From contig JAFSNR010000018.1 of the NCBI GenBank assembly GCA_017443345.1, positions 49,100 through 113,099 on the forward strand: 64,000 nucleotides of DNA, in the 5' to 3' direction. Numbering within the stretch: the stretch's first letter is position 1; each line of letters starts with the position of its first letter. Shown in pieces: positions 51,997-61,877 of this stretch. The notes under the pieces were generated by a model. The model saw only the letters and a list, made by a program, of their open reading frames with translations. It had not been told where the DNA came from and did no database searches. Source of the stretch: Prevotella sp. (lineage in GTDB: Bacteria; Bacteroidota; Bacteroidia; Bacteroidales; Bacteroidaceae). A program made the position numbers and the translations under genes.

Positions 51997-52025
51997 CTAA
52001 CTAATAATACATAGGCATATAAAAT

Positions 52026-52084
52026 ATCGTTCATTCCGTGCAAGATTTGTTTCAATGTAACAAATTTACTACGAAATGAACGAT
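52026..52084 (-). promoter_or_regulatory. nested palindromic operator of the left susC operon
   Basis: An inner dyad TGTTTCAATGTAACA (52048-52062) lies within TTTGTT...AACAAA, and outer arms ATCGTTCATT (52026-52035) and AATGAACGAT (52075-52084) share the same centre, 52055. That centre is 62.5 bp from the centre of the -7 box. Confidence 0.75.
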
Positions 52085-52118
52085 TTTTGCTATTTTATCT
52101 TCTGACCTTTTTACTTTT

Positions 52119-53681
52119 TTACCTTTGTAAGTCGGATGGACTGACGCCAAATTCCTCTTTAAAGCACTTGGTAAAGTAGCTTGGAGCCGTGAATCCTACG
52201 TCGTAAGCCACCTCTGAAACGTTCTTCCCGGTGGTGAGCAACAGCTGGTATCCGCGGTTGAGACGGGCGGTGCGAAGCAGTTCAATGGGCGACGAGCCTG
52301 AGATGCTCTTCACCTTACGATAAAGCTGTACACGACTGAGGTTCATCGCTGCTGCCAGATCGTCGACACTGAGGTCGCTGTCGGCTAACCGTGCTTCTAC
52401 CACTTTCTTGAAATGGACGATAAAGAGAGGCTCCTTTTCGTCTTCGGCTGACTCTGGTTCTTTCTCGTCTGCTGAGTCCTCTAGGGTTGCTTCCTTTGTT
52501 TCCTCCACCTTTTCTGGTTGGCTCTCCTGTTTCTGGTCGGCAGGTATCTCCAGATTCCAGAGGTTATTGACCACGCGCTCACGTTGGGCCGACACCTTAC
52601 TGCGATGATACAGATAGAAGAGTACCATCACCAATAGCAGCAGTGCCAGCAGGATCAGTGCCAGCAGGGTGATGGTGCGCTGAGTGGCCAGTTGCTGCAG
52701 ATAACCGCTGGCTTGCTCTTGGAGCGCCTCCAGATTGGTGGCCTGTCGCAGTACTTCATTGCTCTCAAGCTCTAGCACCTTGGCGTTGTCGCGTGTCACG
52801 ATGGCCGATGTCAGCAAGATCTCCTTCTGATAAGGCTTTCCATCCAGGATATCTATCGCCAGCTTCAGCAGCTGGTCTCCACGCGTAGGGTAGATATAGG
52901 AAGCCTCGAGCAGGGAGTCGCGCACCTGACGGATACCGCCATCTTCACCAGGCAGACCGTCGATACCACAGAACAACGGCAGTTTCGCACCTCGCTCTTC
53001 GAATGCCTTACGGGCTCCGATGGCCGAACGGTCGTTCTGACCAAACACCAGGTCGATGCTGTTCAGGTCGCCCTGATAGTCTTTCACTACTTGGTAGGCC
53101 ATCTCCTCCGTCCAGTCGCCTTGAAGGTCGGCTACAATCTTAATGTCCGTATCCTTGAGGGCACCGGCAAAGCCGTTATGGCGCTCCTCCGCAGGCGAGG
53201 AGCCTTTCAGACCGTGTATCTCCATCACCAGTCCCTTGCCTCCAAGTCGCGATACCACATATTCGCCCATCAGTCGCCCCATCTCGTAGTTGTCGGCACT
53301 GACGAAAGCCGTATATTTCTGCGTGTCCGTCTTACGCTCGAACACAATCACGGGGATTCCCTTGTCGTAAGCACGGTCGATGGCCTGAGATACGGACGAG
53401 CGTTGGTTTGGAGCAACGATCAACAGGTCGATCCCGCTTTCCACGAGACTGTCGATCTGCTGTTTCTGACGTTCGGAGTTGTCGTGAGCGGTGGCAAACC
53501 GCAGTTCCACGCCCTCATGGAAATTGGTCTCCATCTTCATCTCGCGGTTCTGCCAGCTGCGCCAGATGTCCTCAGAACATTGCGAAACGCCGATCACGTA
53601 TTTTGGCTCGTTGCTGTTACAGCCCGTCAGTAACAGCAATACCAGCCCCAGTAGTAGCGTAGTTTTAGTATAGGTTCTCAT
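52119..53681 (-). CDS. membrane-spanning sugar-binding/AraC transcription regulator (left)
   Basis: Start ATG 53681 opens a signal/lipobox (MRTYTKTTLLLGLVLLLLTGC); the longer frame upstream crosses the promoter. Domains of the 520-residue protein: a periplasmic binding protein fold (about 28-310; VIGVSQCSEDIW, VIVFERKT, GIDGLPGEDGG), one transmembrane helix (336-358), an acidic linker, and an AraC-type DNA-binding domain (about 420-520; LAAAMNLSRVQLYRKVK, VAYDVGFTAPSYFTKCFKEEFG). There is no histidine kinase or receiver, so the signal must pass directly through the membrane. The sensor resembles that of fructose-sensing BT1754-type regulators. Confidence 0.85.
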   Translation of the reverse strand: MRTYTKTTLLLGLVLLLLTGCNSNEPKYVIGVSQCSEDIWRSWQNREMKMETNFHEGVELRFATAHDNSERQKQQIDSLVESGIDLLIVAPNQRSSVSQAIDRAYDKGIPVIVFERKTDTQKYTAFVSADNYEMGRLMGEYVVSRLGGKGLVMEIHGLKGSSPAEERHNGFAGALKDTDIKIVADLQGDWTEEMAYQVVKDYQGDLNSIDLVFGQNDRSAIGARKAFEERGAKLPLFCGIDGLPGEDGGIRQVRDSLLEASYIYPTRGDQLLKLAIDILDGKPYQKEILLTSAIVTRDNAKVLELESNEVLRQATNLEALQEQASGYLQQLATQRTITLLALILLALLLLVMVLFYLYHRSKVSAQRERVVNNLWNLEIPADQKQESQPEKVEETKEATLEDSADEKEPESAEDEKEPLFIVHFKKVVEARLADSDLSVDDLAAAMNLSRVQLYRKVKSISGSSPIELLRTARLNRGYQLLLTTGKNVSEVAYDVGFTAPSYFTKCFKEEFGVSPSDLQR

Positions 53682-53704
53682 ACTGATAACAGTTGATTTG
53701 AGTG

Positions 53705-53734
53705 CAAATTTACGAAAAAAAGCTGAATAAACAA
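53705..53734 (-). promoter_or_regulatory. promoter of the left regulator
   Basis: On the minus strand TTG (53734-53732), a 19-nt spacer and TAAATTTG (53712-53705). The right regulator's box at 53756 places its -33 region on the same bases, so the two promoters overlap back to back. Confidence 0.65.
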
Positions 53735-53755
53735 GCGAATGAAGCAAAAAATTAG

Positions 53756-53763
53756 TATCTTTG
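53756..53763 (+). promoter_or_regulatory. -7 box of the right regulator
   Basis: TATCTTTG followed by CA, 23 nt before the ATG at 53787. Confidence 0.65.
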
Positions 53764-53786
53764 CAAAATCATATTATATATAAGGT

Positions 53787-55346
53787 ATGCGAAAGATAGC
53801 AATTATCATAATTCTGATGGCTGTTCTAACATCTTGTATGGACAATGCAAAGGTTTATAAAATAGGTGTGGCGCAGTGTTCTAAGGGACCTTGGCGCGAG
53901 AAGGTGAACCAGGAAATGCTGGCAGCCCAGCATCTTTATGAGCATGATGTCAAGGTGAACATAGCCAATTCGGTGGACGATCCGGAATTGCAGGCTCGCC
54001 AGATAGATAGTCTTGCACAGACAGGTCTCGACCTGATGGTGGTTGCCCCCTATGAGGATATACAAATTATAAACGATGCCATTGCACGAGTACTGAAAGC
54101 AGGTATCCCTGTCGTTAGTTTTGATCGGAAGACCAGCGCCGACTATACTGCCTTTATTGGCGGCAACAATGTCGAGGCAGGCTTTATAGTTGGTCAATAT
54201 ATAGCCTCGCTTGTTAAAGGTGAGAAGGAAGGGGAGAAGCCTCTGATAATGGAAATCACCGGATTATTGAGCAGTACACCAGCGTTGGAGCGTCATATAG
54301 GTTTCGAAGAAGCGATGAAAGCGCTTCCTGAAGTGGAGTATATTTGCAGGAAAAGTGATTGGTCGAGTGACAGTTCCTGCTATTATGCTACTCAATTGAT
54401 AGATTCTCTACGCAGGTGTGATATGAAGCGATTAGACAGAACCTTTATATTCTGTCATAACGACGGTATGGCGACAGGTGTGTATAAAGCTGTGGTAGAG
54501 CAGAATGTTGAGGGTTGCATCAAGATTCTAGGTATTGACGGTATGCCTCATGAGGGTCTGGAATACGTGAAGTTGGGTCATCAGATAGGCACATACCACT
54601 ATCCTACTCATGGCGAAAAGATCATCAGACTGGCTCTTGATATTCTGACGGGTCAGCCTTATGAGCGCGAAAATCCCTTATTGGGCTTTGTTGTCACCCC
54701 CGACAATGTTGATCTTGTAACGACAGAATCGGTAGAATTGATGAGGCAGAATGACTACATGGTGACAATACATGACAAGTTGGAAGCTTATTTCGGACTT
54801 TACAACACGCAGCATAAGGTGTTGATAGGTAGTTTTGTCGCCATTATCTTGTTATTACTGGCATTTGCCATGATGTGGCGAGCTTATGTACAAACTCGTA
54901 AAGCCATCAAACAACGACAAGACCTGAATATGGAGGAGACGCTCTTCTATACCAATCCAGACAGTCGCCGACTACGCCAGGTATTTGAGACGCCACAAGA
55001 AGAAATTCCAACACCCCGTTCGCAGGACACCATCTTCGCCGAGACTCTCAATGAGACCATCCGCAAAAACATGTCTAACCCTAATCTAAAGATGGAAGAC
55101 TTGGGCGAAGAGATGGGACTTAGTCGTGTTCAATTATATAGAAAGGTAAAGGCCATTACTGGGCTGACGCCTGTAGAATTGTTACGGCAGATGCGTCTGC
55201 AACGTGGTTATGTTTTGCTAACAACAACCACAAAAACTGTCAATGAGATAGCCTATGAGGTGGGATTTGGCACACCAGGCTACTTCTCCAACTGTTTCAA
55301 GAAGCAATTCGGCAAATATCCGACAGATGTAAGGGCAGATCTTTGA
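53787..55346 (+). CDS. membrane-spanning sugar-binding/AraC transcription regulator (right)
   Basis: A 519-residue paralogue of the left regulator, transcribed divergently from it. The lipobox-like signal MRKIAIIIILMAVLTSC is followed by a periplasmic binding protein domain (YKIGVAQCSKGPW, VVSFDRKTSADYTAFIGGNN, IKILGIDGMPHEG), one transmembrane helix (about 349-372) and an AraC domain (LGEEMGLSRVQLYRKVKAI, IAYEVGFGTPGYFSNCFKKQFG). Again no kinase or receiver. The recognition helices of the two regulators are close, so they may bind the same operator with different sugar specificity. Confidence 0.85.
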   Translation: MRKIAIIIILMAVLTSCMDNAKVYKIGVAQCSKGPWREKVNQEMLAAQHLYEHDVKVNIANSVDDPELQARQIDSLAQTGLDLMVVAPYEDIQIINDAIARVLKAGIPVVSFDRKTSADYTAFIGGNNVEAGFIVGQYIASLVKGEKEGEKPLIMEITGLLSSTPALERHIGFEEAMKALPEVEYICRKSDWSSDSSCYYATQLIDSLRRCDMKRLDRTFIFCHNDGMATGVYKAVVEQNVEGCIKILGIDGMPHEGLEYVKLGHQIGTYHYPTHGEKIIRLALDILTGQPYERENPLLGFVVTPDNVDLVTTESVELMRQNDYMVTIHDKLEAYFGLYNTQHKVLIGSFVAIILLLLAFAMMWRAYVQTRKAIKQRQDLNMEETLFYTNPDSRRLRQVFETPQEEIPTPRSQDTIFAETLNETIRKNMSNPNLKMEDLGEEMGLSRVQLYRKVKAITGLTPVELLRQMRLQRGYVLLTTTTKTVNEIAYEVGFGTPGYFSNCFKKQFGKYPTDVRADL

Positions 55347-55399
55347 TTTGCCCTTTATTTAATGATATTGTCGATAAAATGAACATAATAGTTGAAGAT

Positions 55400-55413
55400 T
55401 GTTTCATGTAACA
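55400..55413 (+). promoter_or_regulatory. operator dyad of the right susC operon
   Basis: TGTTTCATGTAACA is the left dyad minus one central A, centred 62 bp upstream of the centre of the -7 box at 55465. AAATGAACA (55377-55385) and GAGAACGATTA on either side resemble the outer arms loosely. Confidence 0.7.
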
Positions 55414-55464
55414 TTTTTGCTTAATAGAGAACGATTATTTATAGCCTAAGGCCTTTTTACTTTG

Positions 55465-55472
55465 TACTTTTG
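55465..55472 (+). promoter_or_regulatory. -7 box of the right susC operon
   Basis: TACTTTTG followed by CGGCA, 46 nt before the susC ATG. No TTG at -33. Confidence 0.7.
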
Positions 55473-55518
55473 CGGCAGATTTATGCAACAATAGTATGAA
55501 CTAAAAAGTTTTAAGCAA

Positions 55519-58500
55519 ATGAAACAAATGAAAAGAATGCTACTGAGCCTAATGCTCATTCTTGTGAGTACAATGATGTACGCGCAAGCTGAGATCAGTG
55601 GTACCGTTGTCGACCCAAATGGTGAGACGGTCATTGGTGCCACGGTCATGGAGAAAGGTACTTCGAACGGTACAGTTACCGATTTCGATGGAAACTTCAA
55701 GTTAAAGGTTGAGGTAGGAAAGACACTGGTAATTTCCTACATCGGCTTTCTTACGCAAGAGGTTGCTGCACAAGATGGGATGCAGGTAACCCTAAAGGAC
55801 GATGCCCTCATGGTAGAGGAAGTGGTTGTGACAGGTTATACTACCCAGCGTAAGGCAGACTTGACTGGTGCCGTTTCAACGGTTAGTGTCGATGAGATGG
55901 CTAAACAGAATGAGAACAACCCCATGAAGGCTCTGCAGGGACGCGTGCCGGGCATGAACATTACTGCTGACGGTAACCCTTCTGGTGCCGCCACAGTGCG
56001 CATTCGTGGTGTAGGAACACTGAATGACAATGACCCTCTCTACATCATCGATGGTGTACCTACTAAGGCTGGTATGCACGAATTAAATGGCAACGATATA
56101 GAGAGCATCCAGGTACTGAAGGATGCTGCGTCGGCAAGTATCTATGGTTCGCGTGCTGCTAACGGTGTGATTATTATCACTACCAAGAAGGGTAAGGATG
56201 GTAAGGTAAAGATAAACTTCGATGGTAGTATCGCTACCTCTTTCTATACGAATAAGATCGAGACGATGAATGCCAGCGAGTGGGGACGTGCCTATTGGCA
56301 GGCAAGTGTTAATGACGGCATGAATCCCAACAACAACAATCTGGGCTACAATTATGGCTGGGGTTATGACGCCAATGGCAATCCGGTTTTGAATAGCATG
56401 ACAATGAATATGTTCCTCGATGAAAATGCTTCAGTACGTGCAGGTGATACCGATTGGTTTAATGAAATTACACGCACAGGTGTAGTACAGCAATATAATG
56501 TATCTGTTAGCAATGGTTCTGAAAAGGGTAGCGCTTTCTTCTCTCTTGGCTATTACGACAATAAGGGTACTATCAAAGACACTTGGTTCAATCGTCTTTC
56601 TGGTCGTGCTAATGCAGATTATAAACTTTTCGATGGTAATGTAGTCATTGGTGAGAACTTCACCATCAACCGCACGAAAGGTGTAGATGCTCCTGGTGGT
56701 GTGCTTGAGCACGCTCTGGAGTTCAATCCTAACTTCCCTATCTATGCTGAGAATGGAAAGTATGCTCAGGCGCTTGGTGCTTACTCTGAGCGTGAGAATC
56801 CATTGAGCATGATCGATAATGCGAAAGACAACGAATATACACAGTGGCGTATGTTTGGTGATGTCCACCTGAGTGTCACTCCATTCAAGAACTTCATGAT
56901 CCGCACGACCTTGGGTATGGATTATACTCAGAAAGAGCAACGCTTTTTTACCTATCCTATTGCCAATGGAAAGGTGATGCGTACCGACTCTGCAGTAGAA
57001 GGAAAGCAGGAGCATACCATGCGATGGATGTGGAACGCCATCGCCACTTATAACCTTGAGATTGGCAAGCATCGTGGTGATGCCATGATTGGTACTGAGG
57101 TTAACCGCTCAGATTATAAGATGTACAGTTCCAAGCGTTATGAGCTGGCGATCCTAAATACTGACTATATGTGGCCATCAGCTGGTGCTGGCCGTCAGTT
57201 GGCTGACGGTTTTGGCGAAGGATTCAGCCTTGTTTCTTTCTTTGGTAAGGTGAATTACACCTATGATGACAAGTATCTGGCATCGCTTACAATCCGTCGC
57301 GACGGTTCAAGCCGTTTCGGTACAAGTAACCAGTATGGTACGTTCCCTTCTGTATCTGCAGGATGGCGTATTTCTCAGGAAAAGTTCATGGAGTCAACAA
57401 AGGGCTGGCTCGATAACTTGAAGCTGCGTTACTCTTGGGGACAAACTGGTAACCAGGAGATTTCTAACACAGCTCGTTATACGCTCTATAGGTCGGTTGT
57501 TTCTACAGGCCTTTGGGGTAGCGGACAAGCAGGTTCCTCATATGACATCTCTGGTACGAATGGTGGTTACGACCTTCTGAACGGATATGTTCGCAGCCAA
57601 CGAGGGAACGATGATATCAAGTGGGAGACAACGACTCAGCACAACATCGGTGTGGACTTCGCAATTTTGGGGAATGAGGTGTACGGTAGCTTCGACTGGT
57701 TCAACAAGAAGACCACTGATATTCTTCTCTTCATGGAAGGTATCGCTGCTATGGGTGAGGGCTCGGGCCAGTGGATTAATGCTGGTGAGATCAAGAACAA
57801 TGGATGGGAATTGACCGTAGGCTATCGTCATCGTCTGGCAAATGATTTCTCATGGGATATCAGTGGAAACATCAGCAAATACGTGAACGAGATTACCAAG
57901 TTGCCTGAGACGGTAGCTGCCAACGGTAAGTATGGTGGTAATGGAGTTAAGAGCGTAGTTGGTCATCCTATGTTTTCACAGGTTGGTTATATCTACGATG
58001 GTATTTTCAAGAGTCAGGATGAGATCGATAATCACGCTATTCAAGAAGGAGCAGGTTTGGGCCGCATCCGTTATAAGGATCTGAATGGTGATGGTCGTAT
58101 CACGGAGGAAGATCAGGACTGGATATATGATCCGACGCCCGCCTTTACGTGGGGTCTGAACATCTACCTACAGTACAAGAATTGGGATCTGACTATGTTC
58201 TGGCAAGGTGTGCAGGGCGTAGACGTAGATTGTCGCGGCTATAAGTCACAGACTGATTTTTGGGCAAACTCTGCCATCAATGTGCCTTATCTGAACAAGG
58301 GTGTCCGTTTGCTCGATGCGTGGAGTCCAGCTAACCCTGGTAGTGATATTCCAGCACTCACCACTTCGGATACAAATAATGAGGGTCGTGTATCTTCTTA
58401 TTATATCGAGAATGGCTCATACGCTAAGTTGCGCACCATACAGCTGGGCTACAATATCCCTAAGAGCGTTACCGACAAGCTTCGTCTTGACCGTATCCGT

Positions 58501-58629
58501 CTCTACGCTTCGGCTCAGAACCTGCTGACCATCAAGAGCAGTAAGTTTACAGGCGCAGACCCAGAGAACCCAGGATTCAACTATCCTATCCCCCTCAATC
58601 TTACATTCGGACTCAATGTCTCTTTTTAA
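55519..58629 (+). CDS. susC: SusC/RagA TonB-dependent transporter (right set)
   Basis: A 1036-residue transporter, the same length as the left SusC. The signal peptide MKQMKRMLLSLMLILVSTMMYAQ is followed by the N-terminal AEISGTVVDPNGETVIGATV domain, EEVVVTGYTTQRKADLTGAVS at the plug, YGSRAANGVIIITTKKG, and a barrel ending TFGLNVSF. The N-terminal domain and plug are nearly identical to the left copy while barrel loops differ. This suggests duplication followed by divergence in substrate handling, for example levan versus inulin-type chains (inference). Confidence 0.93.
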   Translation: MKQMKRMLLSLMLILVSTMMYAQAEISGTVVDPNGETVIGATVMEKGTSNGTVTDFDGNFKLKVEVGKTLVISYIGFLTQEVAAQDGMQVTLKDDALMVEEVVVTGYTTQRKADLTGAVSTVSVDEMAKQNENNPMKALQGRVPGMNITADGNPSGAATVRIRGVGTLNDNDPLYIIDGVPTKAGMHELNGNDIESIQVLKDAASASIYGSRAANGVIIITTKKGKDGKVKINFDGSIATSFYTNKIETMNASEWGRAYWQASVNDGMNPNNNNLGYNYGWGYDANGNPVLNSMTMNMFLDENASVRAGDTDWFNEITRTGVVQQYNVSVSNGSEKGSAFFSLGYYDNKGTIKDTWFNRLSGRANADYKLFDGNVVIGENFTINRTKGVDAPGGVLEHALEFNPNFPIYAENGKYAQALGAYSERENPLSMIDNAKDNEYTQWRMFGDVHLSVTPFKNFMIRTTLGMDYTQKEQRFFTYPIANGKVMRTDSAVEGKQEHTMRWMWNAIATYNLEIGKHRGDAMIGTEVNRSDYKMYSSKRYELAILNTDYMWPSAGAGRQLADGFGEGFSLVSFFGKVNYTYDDKYLASLTIRRDGSSRFGTSNQYGTFPSVSAGWRISQEKFMESTKGWLDNLKLRYSWGQTGNQEISNTARYTLYRSVVSTGLWGSGQAGSSYDISGTNGGYDLLNGYVRSQRGNDDIKWETTTQHNIGVDFAILGNEVYGSFDWFNKKTTDILLFMEGIAAMGEGSGQWINAGEIKNNGWELTVGYRHRLANDFSWDISGNISKYVNEITKLPETVAANGKYGGNGVKSVVGHPMFSQVGYIYDGIFKSQDEIDNHAIQEGAGLGRIRYKDLNGDGRITEEDQDWIYDPTPAFTWGLNIYLQYKNWDLTMFWQGVQGVDVDCRGYKSQTDFWANSAINVPYLNKGVRLLDAWSPANPGSDIPALTTSDTNNEGRVSSYYIENGSYAKLRTIQLGYNIPKSVTDKLRLDRIRLYASAQNLLTIKSSKFTGADPENPGFNYPIPLNLTFGLNVSF

Positions 58630-58671
58630 AGGTAAAAAAGTAAGAACGTAAAAAAGTAAAAAATTATAGTT

Positions 58672-60444
58672 ATGAAAACAAATATATTCAATAAGGTAAG
58701 GAACATGGCGAAAGCGGTTTTACCCTTTTACCTTTTTACCCTTTTACCTTTATTCGTGAGCTGCTCTAATTTTTTGGAGGAGCAGGTGCCACAGGCTACG
58801 CTGACCCAGGATGAGGTAAAAAATCCTGAGTATATCGACAATGTGCTGATTTCAGCATATGCTGGTCTGCTTTCGATTGAAGATATGAATGCTTCATTCT
58901 CACTTTGGAACTATGATACTCGCTCGGACGACGCCTATGTTGGCGGTTCTGATTTCTCTGATGGTGAACCTTTCCACCGTCTGGAGAGAAGTACAGGTGT
59001 GATGACTACTGACTGGCCCTTCAGTTCTATCTGGAACAGATTCTATAATTACCTCTCACGTGTGAGTCTGTCACTCGATATTCTGGCCAGTGCTGATCAG
59101 GACAACGCTACCATTCAGCAGCGTACTGCCGAGATGAAGTTCCTTCGTGCCTACGGCCACTTTCAGCTGAAGCGCCTGTTCAAGAAGATCCCGTTTGTGA
59201 ACAAACCCAATATGGAAGAAGAGGATTACAATAATCTCTCTAATACGGAATACACCAACGATGAAGGTTGGCAGCAGATTATCAATGACTTGGAGGATGC
59301 CTATGCAGTCCTTCCTGCCGTGCAAACCGAGAAGGGTCGTCCCACAAAGGCCGCCTGTGCAGCATTCCTTGCAAAGGTATATCTTTATAAAGCCTATCGT
59401 CAGGATGATGCCAGCTCTAATCAGGTGACTGCAATTAACGCTGAGGATCTCCAAAAGGTCGTTGACTATACAACCCCAGCTCTTTATAATGGTTATGGTT
59501 TGGAGCCAGACATGCACAATAACTTCCGTCCAGAGGAACAATATGAGAATGGCAAAGAAAGTCTTTGGGCCATTCAATATTCCAAAAACGATGGTACGGT
59601 CTATGGGAACCTGAATTTCTCATATCGTCTGATAGTACCTTGTATACCTAAGGTTCACGACTCTGGTTGTGATTTCTATAAGCCGTCACATAACCTTGTG
59701 AGCGCTTATCGTACTAATAGTGATGGTCTGCCCCTGCTCGATGACTTTGCGTCTGTGGAATACAAGGTTGGTAGCAATCAGACAGTCGATCCTCGTCTGT
59801 TTGTTACAGTTGGCGTACCAGGCACTCCCTACATGTTCAATCCCAGTTTTATGATGGCTGAGAGCAATGCCTGGAGTCGTTCTGGTGGTACTTTCGGATA
59901 CTTCGTATCACTGAAGCAGAATGTGGATCCCTCATTGACAGATAATTATCTCTTCCTGTGTGATTCACAGTGGGCCAGTTCGATGAACCGCATCGTATTC
60001 CGCTATGCCGACGTTCTGCTTATGCGTGCTGAGGCGATGGCTCAATTGGGACAGACCGCCGATGCAGTAGCGCTAGTCAATCAAGTTCGCAGTCGTGCAA
60101 ATGGCATGATAACTGGTAGTGTCGTTTCTAACTATCCTACCAAATATGGTGTACACTATGCTGTGGGTAAGTACAATGGCTCATACTCCAAGGAAGAAGC
60201 CATGAAGATCATCAAGATGGAACGCCGTCTGGAACTGGCTATGGAGAGTGAGCGCTTCTTCGATCTGGTACGCTGGGGCGACGCAGCTACCGTACTGAAC
60301 AAGTTCTATAGCAGCGAAAGCGAGAAGATGAACTTCCTCAGTGGCTCGCAGTTTACTCCTAATAAGAATGAGTACCTGCCAGTACCATTCGAGCAGATGG
60401 CAGCATCTAATGGACACTATACTCAGAATTGTGGACAGTGGTAA
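58672..60444 (+). CDS. susD: SusD/RagB family lipoprotein (right set)
   Basis: A 590-residue lipoprotein with a long signal region ending LFVSC; the signal is encoded by TTTTACCCTTTTACC-type repeats. SusD features: LTQDEVKNPEYIDNVLISAYAGL, AEMKFLRAYGHFQLKRL, and the C-terminal MERRLELAMESERFFDLVRWGDA with NEYLPVPFEQM. It lies 42 nt after its susC. Together they form the second outer-membrane importer of the locus. Confidence 0.92.
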   Translation: MKTNIFNKVRNMAKAVLPFYLFTLLPLFVSCSNFLEEQVPQATLTQDEVKNPEYIDNVLISAYAGLLSIEDMNASFSLWNYDTRSDDAYVGGSDFSDGEPFHRLERSTGVMTTDWPFSSIWNRFYNYLSRVSLSLDILASADQDNATIQQRTAEMKFLRAYGHFQLKRLFKKIPFVNKPNMEEEDYNNLSNTEYTNDEGWQQIINDLEDAYAVLPAVQTEKGRPTKAACAAFLAKVYLYKAYRQDDASSNQVTAINAEDLQKVVDYTTPALYNGYGLEPDMHNNFRPEEQYENGKESLWAIQYSKNDGTVYGNLNFSYRLIVPCIPKVHDSGCDFYKPSHNLVSAYRTNSDGLPLLDDFASVEYKVGSNQTVDPRLFVTVGVPGTPYMFNPSFMMAESNAWSRSGGTFGYFVSLKQNVDPSLTDNYLFLCDSQWASSMNRIVFRYADVLLMRAEAMAQLGQTADAVALVNQVRSRANGMITGSVVSNYPTKYGVHYAVGKYNGSYSKEEAMKIIKMERRLELAMESERFFDLVRWGDAATVLNKFYSSESEKMNFLSGSQFTPNKNEYLPVPFEQMAASNGHYTQNCGQW

Positions 60445-60473
60445 AAAGGTAAAAAAGTAAAAAGGTAAAGGAT

Positions 60474-61865
60474 ATGAAAACAAAGATATTTAGCATCATC
60501 TGCGCAATCTGCGTAATCTGCGGTTTTTCTGCTTGCAGCGATGATCATACGGGCAGTCTGGATGTGAGCGGTTCATGCCTTGTTGAGAAGTTTGTGCTCA
60601 ATGGTCAGTATGAAGGTACCATAAGCACAGAGAAACGTCTGGTGAAGGTAAAGGTTCCTGCTGACTTCAATCAGAAGGGCAATATGGAAATAACCAGTCT
60701 TGAAGTATCGTCAGGCGCTAAGACCAATATGAAAGTCGGTGATCACATTAATTTTGACGGAGACCGCACCTTGCAGATTTCTAATGGCGATCTCGTCATG
60801 AACTATCAGGTAAGTGTACGTAATGACGAAGCCCTGATGTCACTCTTTATCCTCGAAGGTGTCAAAGGTGCCATCAACCAGCAGGACAAGACGGTCACCG
60901 TGAGCGTGATGGCCAATAGCGGTATCGACCTCAGCAATGCTACGTTCGAGGTAGTGTGCAGCGAGGACGCAATTTGTAGCCCGGCCAGTGGTACGAAAGG
61001 TAACTTCACTGAGCCTTTCCAGATCACCTTGAACGACAATACGGCAACTACCGTCTATACCGTATATGTCACCCTGATCGCTGATCCTATAGCCCTGTTT
61101 GTTGGTGAGGCAGAGAATATCGAGTTGCTGAATGACGAGGAGAAGGCCGCTGCCAAGTGGCTGACAGGTAACATCGCCAGAGCAGCTTACGCATCCTGGA
61201 GCGATGTGGCCAGTGGTAATATCTCGTTAGAGAAGTGTCAGCTGATATTCTTCCATCGTCATTGTTCTTCATATGGCAACTATAACGGTTTCGCTGAGGC
61301 TGAGAGTGGTGCTATGACGGCTCTTCCGAAGATGAAGGAACTCTGGCAGCGTGGTGTGGGCTTTGTATTAGGACGTTCGGCTGTAAACTATGCTATAGCA
61401 CTTGGAGCTATGCCTGAGGACGCTTATCCCAACAATGTCTGGGGTGGCGGAGGCGGCGAAGGTTCCGATCTGATGGGTGACGATCCTTGGCACTTCTATG
61501 CCTACGATATCACGCACCCATTGTGGAAGAACCTCAAGACTTATCCAGGTGCAGCCGATAATGCAGTTTATACACTCGACAAGGACTATACCATCTGTAA
61601 TACCACATCACAGTATGGATTCTGGGATACTTACGGTGGTGGTAAGGATGCTATGGAGGCAAAGACTGGTGCTCGTGCTCTCGGTGGCGACAACAGCGTA
61701 TCGTCTTGGGAACTGAAAGGTGCAAACGGCGAGTTTGGTAAGGGTGGAATCATCTGCCTCGGTTCTGGACTTTTCGACTGGAACTCACCAACTCCTTACA
61801 CGTCGAACTATCACGATAATATGGGCACTATCTTGCTCAACGCATTCGATTATCTAACCAAATAA
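60474..61865 (+). CDS. DUF4960-type surface glycan-binding lipoprotein (right set)
   Basis: A 463-residue lipoprotein with signal MKTKIFSIICAICVICGFSAC, almost the same as in the left DUF4960 protein. Two beta-sandwich domains (about 30-215) precede the C-terminal DUF4960-like domain (about 220-463), which has a glycine-rich WGGGGGEGSDLMGDD loop and several exposed Trp. It holds the SusE/F position. The shared signal and C-terminal domain with different middle domains fit a duplicated locus with altered specificity. Confidence 0.78.
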   Translation: MKTKIFSIICAICVICGFSACSDDHTGSLDVSGSCLVEKFVLNGQYEGTISTEKRLVKVKVPADFNQKGNMEITSLEVSSGAKTNMKVGDHINFDGDRTLQISNGDLVMNYQVSVRNDEALMSLFILEGVKGAINQQDKTVTVSVMANSGIDLSNATFEVVCSEDAICSPASGTKGNFTEPFQITLNDNTATTVYTVYVTLIADPIALFVGEAENIELLNDEEKAAAKWLTGNIARAAYASWSDVASGNISLEKCQLIFFHRHCSSYGNYNGFAEAESGAMTALPKMKELWQRGVGFVLGRSAVNYAIALGAMPEDAYPNNVWGGGGGEGSDLMGDDPWHFYAYDITHPLWKNLKTYPGAADNAVYTLDKDYTICNTTSQYGFWDTYGGGKDAMEAKTGARALGGDNSVSSWELKGANGEFGKGGIICLGSGLFDWNSPTPYTSNYHDNMGTILLNAFDYLTK

Positions 61866-61877
61866 ATAAGAACGATT

